From contig CAYUDC010000111.1 in the NCBI GenBank assembly GCA_964443415.1, positions 1 through 9,121 on the forward strand: 9,121 bases of DNA, read 5' to 3'. How positions within the stretch are numbered: position 1 is the first letter of the stretch; every line of letters begins with the position of its first letter. The position numbers and the translations under genes were made by a program. The notes under the pieces are model-generated. The model searched no databases, was not told where the DNA came from, and saw only the letters and a list, made by a program, of their open reading frames with translations. Positions 1 through 6,003 of this stretch are shown one piece after another. Source of the DNA: B1 sp964443415. GTDB taxonomy: Bacteria; Bacteroidota; Bacteroidia; UKL13-3.

Positions 1-3000
1 ACCATTACCCTCACGGCACCAACATAGTCTTTGATATTTACGGTATGTTGCTTTTGTTGTCCGGCTTCTACATGAAATGGACCAATAAATTGAATAGCGG
101 GTTTAAAGCGTTTGGCTTTATTGTCTTTTGATTTTTTATTGAGCCCTTCGTCGCCACCAATGCTTAGGTTGCGGTTAAACTGGGCGCCGAAGGCGCCCAT
201 CACGTAGTCGTACATATCCCATGTTTTAACGCCAAGCGCCTCCTTGGCATAAAAATGTGCATGTGGGTCGGGCGTTTTAAAACGGGTTAAGTCGAGCAAG
301 CCCTCATCAACAATGGCCAGTGTATACGTCATTGCCCTGCCTGCTGCCTCCGATACCGTAACAGTATTATTTTCATCCGGCCTAATCTGGTCTTTCATGG
401 CAATCACTGGCTTTAAGATGCTAGCAGGATCTTCTACTTTTATCGGGAGCATGCCATATAACCTAATCGGCAAGTCGTTTTCTACTTGCGCATGAGGTTG
501 AACCAAAGTAACATGTGCAAACACATTTGGCAACATATCTTTGGTTATGTTAAAACTATAACTGGTTTGTCCTTTGCTTGCCTCAATCCAATGGGTAGCA
601 ATAATACCAGAGCCATTTTCTATGCTCAATAAGGCACGCCCAGCTTGTGGGGTTGGCAAAGTAATAGTAGCCTTTTCGCCCACATTAAAGGTAGACTTGT
701 TTAATGAGAAGGTTAATATACTCGCATCTGTGCTGCCCTCTCTTTGAGGTCTGCCAGCCCATCCGGGCCAATCCATATAAAATGCCTTACCACTGCTATG
801 CCCCTCCTCATCTGTTACGATCATCAGGTAACGACCCCATTCTGGATAATCTACCCTAAAGTTAAAATCGGCCTTACCATTCACCAACTCAATGTCTTCT
901 GCTATCAGTTGGTTATATTCTTCTCCATTGGCATAATTGCTTAAATCATCTTCACTACGATCCCACCACCAACGCCAATTAATTTTAAGCACTCTAACTT
1001 GTGCCTTTCTCCTGCCTTGCTTTAAGTTTCCATCAGGCGACACACATACAATTTTAACAGTATGATTGGTGTCTGTTAACAGCATGCCTCTGGCTACATC
1101 ACCCTTTGGCATTCTAAAGCCTATAAATGATTTGTATGGATAATAAGGTATCTGAAACCTATCCACACTAAAGTTTCCTCCTGGTTCAAATACTTTGGTA
1201 ACAATATTGGCATTGAGCATGCCAGCAGGCTCATCTTCTAAGTTAATATCTAAGTTAATATTTGCCTCACCATTGGCATCTAACTTTCCTTCGAAAATGG
1301 TATTGGCTTCGGCACTAAACTTACGGGTAGGGTTATCAAACACAAAATCAGGGAAACGCTTAAAGCTAGTAGTTGCCGCAGATAAGGTGGCTTCTACTTT
1401 TGCATCTAAACCATCGGCAATGGCGCCATGTAGCCAACGCGATTTTAACTTACTGCTTAAGGTTTGTCCTTTTTCTAAATACGCCTTGGCAAAGTTCAAC
1501 TCAATTTTTAATCGGTTGGGCATTACTGTTTCTATGCGCAAAGATTTGCTAAAAGTGCTTCCACCAGCTTTCACCTTCACCATCCACGTACCCGTTGGCG
1601 CCTCCATATCGGTGGCAGTTCTAAAGTCGTAAAAACCATTAAGGCCATGATTGTTTACGGTTCTTCTGGTGAGTGTTCCCATCGGATTATATAACTCCAT
1701 GGTTACAGGATGTCCGCTAGGTAGTGATTTAAGTTTATCTTCTAAAATAAATGTGAGATACAATGAATCACCAGGGCGCCACACACCGCGCTCTCCATAA
1801 ATAAATCCTTTTATGCCTTTTTGAACCAAATCGCCGCCAATATCAAATTGACTTAGATTAAGCGCAGAGCCATCGTCTAACTTTAAGTAAGCCCTTTGTT
1901 CTTTGTATTTAGCAATGGCAAGAAATGGTTTGCGGCTATAGTTAATTTTAACCATTCCATCGCCATTGGTACTTCCTGTATTAATAATTTGTTGTTGGTA
2001 ATCTAAAAGCTCTATGCTCACCCCACTCATTGGCTTGGTGCTAATAAGGTTGGTTACAAAAAACATCAACTCGTTGTTGCTACCTTTTTTTGCAATCATC
2101 CCAATATCCGATGCCATCAAGTTTTTGGTAGCCACCTTATCGGCGGTATAGTAACTGTTGTGGCAAGGATTATTTCTCTCATTCCAGTTATAGCCACTCC
2201 AATCATAATCCTCTTCTGCATAATCCCAAAAGCTAGCATCTGCTTGTTGCGGTGCATCGCCATCCCAACTAGAGTTATCAAGCTTTTCCATTTCAGACTC
2301 TACTTCTTGAATGGTGGTATCCATGCCTTCGCAACGGTAGAGCGAGTAAGATTTTTTAAAGGATAGCTTAACTTGGTAAATGGCACCTGGTTCTGTCCTA
2401 ATAAGCTCATCTAAATCTAGGCTAAACGTATTGGTTTTCCTAAGGTCGAGCAGCTTGTCTCCATCTAAGCGAATCATCTTTTTAAGAACAGGCCTTCCCA
2501 CACGAATCATTTCGTTAGAGCCATTTAAATCGTTTACCTGAAGAAACTGGGTAACATTGTTTTCAAACACCTTGATAATGGTTACATCTACCGCAGAGAG
2601 AGAGGTGGCTTCAAAAGGCAATCTTAATTGGTTGCTCGAAGGAAGAATAGCCCCTTTACCAATAAACTTTACTGAAGGCAGATTATCGGCAAAATCTAAG
2701 TCGAATACCGCATTTTGCTTGAGCTTATAGCCAAGGATATTTTGAATACCAGTGTGCACATAAATTCTTTGTGTACCAGAGAGAGAAGTATTTGGATAAC
2801 ATTTTACCATGTGTCCATCTACCGAAAACTTAAGCTCTGTGCCGGCAGCAGGCGCTGTAGGCTGATTGAGTGTAATTAAACCCGTTAGGTCTTGGTTGGC
2901 CATAATCGGGTCAGAAAAATAAATAGAGACATATTGCGAACCATCATTCACCACCTTGGCATTAAGGGCGCTGAAATCGCCTAGCGCAGGAATGGTTAAT

Positions 3001-3731
3001 ACATGTTCGCCTTTGATATCTATACCCAGTGGACTACCATCCCAGCTTACTTTCACCTCGCTTGCTTTGGTTTTCCTTAGAATGCTATCGGCATAATAAC
3101 GGTGACTTCTCTTATCGGCAGCATGCTCCCATTTGATGTGAAATGATTTTCCTTCTTGGCTAATAGCAAGCAATTGCTCAATCTTTTTCTCGTCTTCGGT
3201 ATCGGCAGTTAAGAGGGTTCCGCTCACGCGTTGGTAAATGAGTTTAGTTCTATCGATGGCTTCGAAAATTGGAGGACTTACTTCAAAAGTCTGCTTAATC
3301 ACATTGAAATGAAACGGAAACTCTTCGAGCTCTGTAGACACATCAATGATTTTCTCCAATAAAAAAGTAGCTTCATATTCTTGCCCCGAGGGCAATGGTG
3401 CTGCAGGCTTAAACTCGATGGTACTCGCATCAATCCAGCGAGCTTCTCCTTCAATAGAAGGTTCGAAAGAAAACACTTTTGCGATGTCACCAATTTTTGA
3501 GCTATCAGAAAAGTTTCCTGCCAATTGAATTTTGATGCTAGACTCTCTAGAAATTTGTCCGCTAGTGTATGCGCTAATATAGCTGGCAAAGGCAGGATTA
3601 ATTCGGGTTCTTTTCTTTACAGCATCTTTGGCTGTCAGAAAATAAATCCCAGCACCAACGATAAGGGTGCCAAGAATAAGGTAGGCAGGTTTTTTAAGCA
3701 GGGTCTTAAAAAAAGAGTTGGATAGGTTCAT
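1..3731 (-). CDS. Alpha-2-macroglobulin family protein, membrane-anchored, C-terminus cut by window edge
   Basis: Bacterial alpha-2-macroglobulins are envelope proteins believed to trap proteases; that role is known for the family, not shown here. I translated from the ATG at 3731-3729; 1243 codons read to the left edge without a stop. Residues 1-14 are basic/polar and 16-32 form one hydrophobic helix with no lipobox cysteine, so a signal anchor is likely. Successive Ig-like macroglobulin domains follow: a first one after about residue 40, an MG-type motif YGERGVWRPGD at 645-655, WRWWWD at 919-924, and LAIVDEGLLDLTRF at 1138-1151, typical just before the A2M domain. That domain begins near FKPAIQF (1209) and is cut at VRVM. 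Family members are usually about 1800-1900 residues, so perhaps a third is missing. Whether the CxEQ thioester is present cannot be seen. The gene lies 99 bp after rny beyond a terminator, so it probably has its own promoter. Family assignment is firm. Confidence 0.93.
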   Translation of the reverse strand, partial: MNLSNSFFKTLLKKPAYLILGTLIVGAGIYFLTAKDAVKKRTRINPAFASYISAYTSGQISRESSIKIQLAGNFSDSSKIGDIAKVFSFEPSIEGEARWIDASTIEFKPAAPLPSGQEYEATFLLEKIIDVSTELEEFPFHFNVIKQTFEVSPPIFEAIDRTKLIYQRVSGTLLTADTEDEKKIEQLLAISQEGKSFHIKWEHAADKRSHRYYADSILRKTKASEVKVSWDGSPLGIDIKGEHVLTIPALGDFSALNAKVVNDGSQYVSIYFSDPIMANQDLTGLITLNQPTAPAAGTELKFSVDGHMVKCYPNTSLSGTQRIYVHTGIQNILGYKLKQNAVFDLDFADNLPSVKFIGKGAILPSSNQLRLPFEATSLSAVDVTIIKVFENNVTQFLQVNDLNGSNEMIRVGRPVLKKMIRLDGDKLLDLRKTNTFSLDLDELIRTEPGAIYQVKLSFKKSYSLYRCEGMDTTIQEVESEMEKLDNSSWDGDAPQQADASFWDYAEEDYDWSGYNWNERNNPCHNSYYTADKVATKNLMASDIGMIAKKGSNNELMFFVTNLISTKPMSGVSIELLDYQQQIINTGSTNGDGMVKINYSRKPFLAIAKYKEQRAYLKLDDGSALNLSQFDIGGDLVQKGIKGFIYGERGVWRPGDSLYLTFILEDKLKSLPSGHPVTMELYNPMGTLTRRTVNNHGLNGFYDFRTATDMEAPTGTWMVKVKAGGSTFSKSLRIETVMPNRLKIELNFAKAYLEKGQTLSSKLKSRWLHGAIADGLDAKVEATLSAATTSFKRFPDFVFDNPTRKFSAEANTIFEGKLDANGEANINLDINLEDEPAGMLNANIVTKVFEPGGNFSVDRFQIPYYPYKSFIGFRMPKGDVARGMLLTDTNHTVKIVCVSPDGNLKQGRRKAQVRVLKINWRWWWDRSEDDLSNYANGEEYNQLIAEDIELVNGKADFNFRVDYPEWGRYLMIVTDEEGHSSGKAFYMDWPGWAGRPQREGSTDASILTFSLNKSTFNVGEKATITLPTPQAGRALLSIENGSGIIATHWIEASKGQTSYSFNITKDMLPNVFAHVTLVQPHAQVENDLPIRLYGMLPIKVEDPASILKPVIAMKDQIRPDENNTVTVSEAAGRAMTYTLAIVDEGLLDLTRFKTPDPHAHFYAKEALGVKTWDMYDYVMGAFGAQFNRNLSIGGDEGLNKKSKDNKAKRFKPAIQFIGPFHVEAGQQKQHTVNIKDYVGAVRVM
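1237..1260 (-). repeat. Perfect 12-bp tandem duplication inside the macroglobulin gene
   Basis: The unit TCTAAGTTAATA (plus strand) occurs twice back to back. It stays in frame with the macroglobulin gene and gives the repeated peptide INLD-INLE within residues about 824-833, in a stretch that looks like a beta strand of a macroglobulin domain. Because the unit is four codons long it could have expanded or contracted without breaking the gene. Confidence 0.8.
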
Positions 3732-3745
3732 GAAGGTGGGTTGAA

Positions 3746-3778
3746 TTTAATTAGCGGAAAATAAGAGAATTAAACAAA
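3746..3778 (-). promoter_or_regulatory. Weak candidate promoter for the macroglobulin gene
   Basis: Read on the minus strand, TTTG (3778-3775) is followed after 21 nt by TAATTAAA (3753-3746), loosely resembling the Bacteroidota -33 TTTG / -7 TAnnTTTG promoter. The -7 element matches only its first half, and the -33 box overlaps the U-tract of the rny terminator. It would leave a very short leader before the ATG at 3731. The main argument is positional: the gene sits behind a terminator and needs a start signal in this gap. No Shine-Dalgarno sequence is visible. Confidence 0.22.
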
Positions 3779-3810
3779 AAAAAACAGCCCAATTCCTCAG
3801 GCTGTTTTTT
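3776..3810 (-). terminator. Intrinsic terminator after rny
   Basis: The arms 3800-3810 and 3779-3789 are perfectly complementary over 11 bp, with the core AACAGCC/GGCTGTT and a 10-nt loop (3790-3799). On the minus-strand transcript the hairpin is followed by a run of U's complementary to nine A's at 3776-3784. It starts about 20 nt after the rny stop codon. The A/T flanks are symmetrical enough to allow some function in the other direction, but no plus-strand gene ends here. Confidence 0.88.
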
Positions 3811-3812
3811 AT

Positions 3813-3826
3813 TCGGTTCGAACCGA
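3813..3826. repeat. 14-bp perfect palindrome between rny stop and its terminator
   Basis: TCGGTTCGAACCGA is its own reverse complement. It sits 4 nt beyond the rny stop codon (3833-3831) and 2 nt from the terminator arm. In RNA it could fold as a 5-bp stem with a UCGA tetraloop; in DNA it could be a dyad site for a dimeric protein. Function unknown. Confidence 0.6.
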
Positions 3827-3830
3827 TGAA

Positions 3831-5375
3831 TTATTTAGCGTAATTTACGGAACGCTTTTCTCTGATTACCGTAATCTTAATTTGACCAGGGTAGGTCATT
3901 TCTTTCTGAATTCTTTGCGACATATCGATAGACATTAAGTCGGCTTGCTCATCACTTACCTTCTCGCTTTCTACCATTACACGTAATTCGCGACCAGCCT
4001 GAATGGCAAATGCTTTTTCTACTCCATTGTAACTTAGCGCAATATTTTCTAAGTTTTTCAAACGCTTCATGTAGTTTTCTGAGTCTTCGCGGCGAGCGCC
4101 AGGCCTAGAGCCAGAGATGGCATCGCAAGCTTGAATGATAGGCGCCAACATCGTTTTCATTTCTATCTCGTCGTGGTGAGCACCGATGGCATTTACCACT
4201 TCCCAGTTTTCTTTATACTTCTCGGCAAGCTTCATACCCAACAAAGCATGTGGTGTTTCGGCATCGTCATCTGGCACTTTACCAATGTCGTGTAAAAGTC
4301 CGGCACGTTTAGCCAGCTTAACATTGAGCCCTAATTCGGCAGCCATAGTAGCACAAAGATTGGCTACTTCTCTACTGTGTTGCAATAGATTTTGTCCGTA
4401 CGAACTGCGGTAACGCATGCGGCCTACCATTCTAATAAGTTCTGGATGCAAGCCGTGTATTTGAAGGTCTATACAGGTGCGCTCACCAATCTCTACAATC
4501 TCTTCGTCTATTTGCTTTTTGGTTTTGGCTACAATCTCTTCGATGCGGGCAGGGTGAATTCTACCGTCGGTTACTAGGCGATGTAAGGCCAAGCGCGCAA
4601 TCTCTCTGCGGATTGGATCAAAGCAAGATAAGATAATGGCTTCTGGGGTATCATCTACAATAAACTCCACACCCGTTGCGGCTTCTAAGGCACGGATATT
4701 TCTACCTTCTCTACCAATGATTCTACCTTTGAGTTCGTCGCTTTCGATGTTAAACACGCTCACCGAATTTTCGATGGCCTGTTCTGCAGCGGTACGTTGG
4801 ATAGTACCAAGTACAATTTTCTTTGCCTCTTTTACTGCGGTTAAGCGGGCTTCATCGGTAATGTCTTTGATACGTGATAATGCTTCGCTGCGCGCTTCTT
4901 CTGTGAGGGTTTCAACCAATTGCTTTTTGGCTTCATCTGCAGATAAGCCTGCAATTTTCTCTAATTGCTTCACTTGGTTGTTCAGAAACTTTTCGGCTTC
5001 TTCTTTTTTCTGAGCCACTACGGCCATTTGCTTCTCAAGACTTTGTTTGATGGCATCCAACTCAGAGTCTTTACGTTGGTTGCTTTCTATTTTTTGCTTG
5101 AGGGTGTTCTCCATTTGTTTCAGCTTGTTTTCTTCTTTTAGAATTTGCTGATTGCGTTGCGACACTTCTTTGTCGTGCTCAGATTTAAGCTGCAAGAATT
5201 TTTCTTTAGCCTCTAGCAAGCGGTCTTTTTTCATAACCTCTGCCTTTTCTTCGGCCTCCTTAAGAATTGATTGAGCTTTTGATTTTTGAAGGTTGTTTAT
5301 CACAACCCACATAACAGCAGCGCCGGCTCCAAGTGAGAGCATGGCGGTGATGATTAATGCTAAGTAATTTTCCAT
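3831..5375 (-). CDS. rny: Ribonuclease Y (endoribonuclease, mRNA decay)
   Basis: RNase Y is a membrane-anchored endoribonuclease that starts mRNA turnover in many bacteria lacking RNase E. The 514-residue product has the full family layout: an N-terminal membrane helix (about residues 4-27), a long charged coiled coil (about 30-165), a KH RNA-binding domain (about 210-275) with GRIIGREG at 217-224, and an HD metal-dependent phosphohydrolase domain (about 325-425). Metal-ligand candidates are H333, H362-D363 in LLHDIGK, H400/H401 and D418. Length is normal for the family and no key residue is missing. It starts at an ATG 39 nt after zapA without a visible Shine-Dalgarno sequence; the short gap contains a possible hairpin. 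A terminator follows the stop codon, so rny is the last gene of the pheT cluster. Identification is secure. Confidence 0.97.
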   Translation of the reverse strand: MENYLALIITAMLSLGAGAAVMWVVINNLQKSKAQSILKEAEEKAEVMKKDRLLEAKEKFLQLKSEHDKEVSQRNQQILKEENKLKQMENTLKQKIESNQRKDSELDAIKQSLEKQMAVVAQKKEEAEKFLNNQVKQLEKIAGLSADEAKKQLVETLTEEARSEALSRIKDITDEARLTAVKEAKKIVLGTIQRTAAEQAIENSVSVFNIESDELKGRIIGREGRNIRALEAATGVEFIVDDTPEAIILSCFDPIRREIARLALHRLVTDGRIHPARIEEIVAKTKKQIDEEIVEIGERTCIDLQIHGLHPELIRMVGRMRYRSSYGQNLLQHSREVANLCATMAAELGLNVKLAKRAGLLHDIGKVPDDDAETPHALLGMKLAEKYKENWEVVNAIGAHHDEIEMKTMLAPIIQACDAISGSRPGARREDSENYMKRLKNLENIALSYNGVEKAFAIQAGRELRVMVESEKVSDEQADLMSIDMSQRIQKEMTYPGQIKITVIREKRSVNYAK

Positions 5376-5380
5376 TTGGT

Positions 5381-5401
5381 ACGTTTATTGGGTTTAAACG
5401 T
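5381..5401 (-). promoter_or_regulatory. Possible stem-loop in the rny leader
   Basis: In the 39-nt zapA-rny gap, ACGTTTA (5381-5387) and TAAACGT (5395-5401) form a perfect 7-bp inverted repeat with a 7-nt loop, ending 5 nt before the rny ATG on the minus strand. A second, overlapping pairing (GGTTT 5391-5395 with AAACC 5406-5410) would exclude the first. The stem is A/T rich and so only moderately stable. It lies where it could affect ribosome access or be a processing site; no function is proven. Confidence 0.35.
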
Positions 5402-5414
5402 TGCCAAACCATTG

Positions 5415-5702
5415 TTACAATTGAACTTTTGCCAGCAATTCTTGTATGGCTAGCAGCTCTTTATCGAGTAACGTATCGCTTTGATTGGCCTTCTCTTTTA
5501 GTCGAAGGTTCTCTGTAGCGAGTTCCAAGGTGAGCATTGCCAGTGCGTCCCTTTGGTCTTTCAGGTTAAACTGTTTGGCATACTGCATCAGTTTCTCCTG
5601 AATGAGTTTTCCAGCAAGCCTTACTGTTTCCTCTTCTGTTTCGTCAACAGTGAGAGGGTAAGACCTTCCGGCTATATGGATGTTTATCGAAAGCTCGTTC
5701 AA
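5415..5702 (-). CDS. zapA: Cell division protein ZapA (FtsZ-ring-associated), TTG start
   Basis: ZapA binds and bundles FtsZ filaments at the division site in the cytoplasm. The 95-residue product fits the family in size and layout: a small N-terminal beta/alpha head (about 1-45, INIHIAGRSYPLTV followed by an E-rich turn and a helix) and a long C-terminal helix (about 46-95) containing DALAMLTLELATENLRLK, typical of the dimerising/tetramerising coiled coil. The start is TTG (5702-5700): an in-frame TGA lies three codons upstream (5711-5709), and the next in-frame ATG is about 38 codons downstream and would remove the head. The start overlaps the stop of the preceding gene as TTGA, implying translational coupling. 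Family assignment rests on pattern and context and is quite sure. Confidence 0.88.
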   Translation of the reverse strand: MNELSINIHIAGRSYPLTVDETEEETVRLAGKLIQEKLMQYAKQFNLKDQRDALAMLTLELATENLRLKEKANQSDTLLDKELLAIQELLAKVQL

Positions 5703-6001
5703 GTGTTGTCAGACAATTGGTTTAACAACTTAAGGCATTCATCTATCTGGCGAATATAACCGCTGAGGTATTTTTTTAACGCAGCGGCATCTTGTCCTTC
5801 TAAATGAATTCCATCAGCAAGTTTACTAATTTTATTTCTTTCTTGTGCAATTTCCTCTCTTTTTCTGGTTTCGTCTAGCAATTGCTGCAACTTTTGGTTT
5901 TCGGCTTTTGCGCTTTCGAGTTCTTTTTGCAAGGCGTTTTGCACTTGCATGAGTTTTACCAGCTTTAACTTAATGAGGGAAGCTTGCTCTGCTCTGTTCA
6001 T
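5699..6001 (-). CDS. Small coiled-coil protein coupled to ZapA, function unknown
   Basis: The 100-residue cytoplasmic protein has no signal peptide or membrane helix. Residues about 5-60 are a charged, heptad-like coiled coil (LKLVKLMQVQNALQKELE, then KAENQKLQQLLDETRKREE). A short linker leads to a C-terminal helix (about 70-94, AALKKYLSGYIRQIDECLKL). I recall proteins of this shape, with a similar 'IDxCxxLLN' end, next to zapA in other Bacteroidota, usually unnamed. The gene starts at an ATG 2 nt after the pheT stop, and its TGA overlaps the zapA TTG start by 4 nt, so the two products are probably made together. A role as ZapA partner, functionally like the coiled-coil protein ZapB of enterobacteria, is inference from size, coil and coupling; I see no sequence proof of homology to ZapB. 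Confidence 0.8.
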   Translation of the reverse strand: MNRAEQASLIKLKLVKLMQVQNALQKELESAKAENQKLQQLLDETRKREEIAQERNKISKLADGIHLEGQDAAALKKYLSGYIRQIDECLKLLNQLSDNT

Positions 6002-6003
6002 GA

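Noticed and set aside
1195..1632. 145-codon plus-strand open frame
   Set aside because: It lies antisense inside the continuous macroglobulin frame, has no recognisable domain, and its composition mirrors the opposite strand's coding sequence.
3299..3589. 96-codon minus-strand open frame
   Set aside because: It is an out-of-frame reading within the macroglobulin N-terminal region, which itself reads through cleanly in another frame with family-like sequence.
3776..3810. Functional bidirectional terminator
   Set aside because: The hairpin flanks are A/T on both sides, but no plus-strand gene ends here, so there is no reason to claim use in that direction.
4636..5013. 125-codon plus-strand open frame, serine-rich
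   Set aside because: It is the complement of the rny KH and coiled-coil coding region; serine/alanine richness is the expected antisense image of that sequence.
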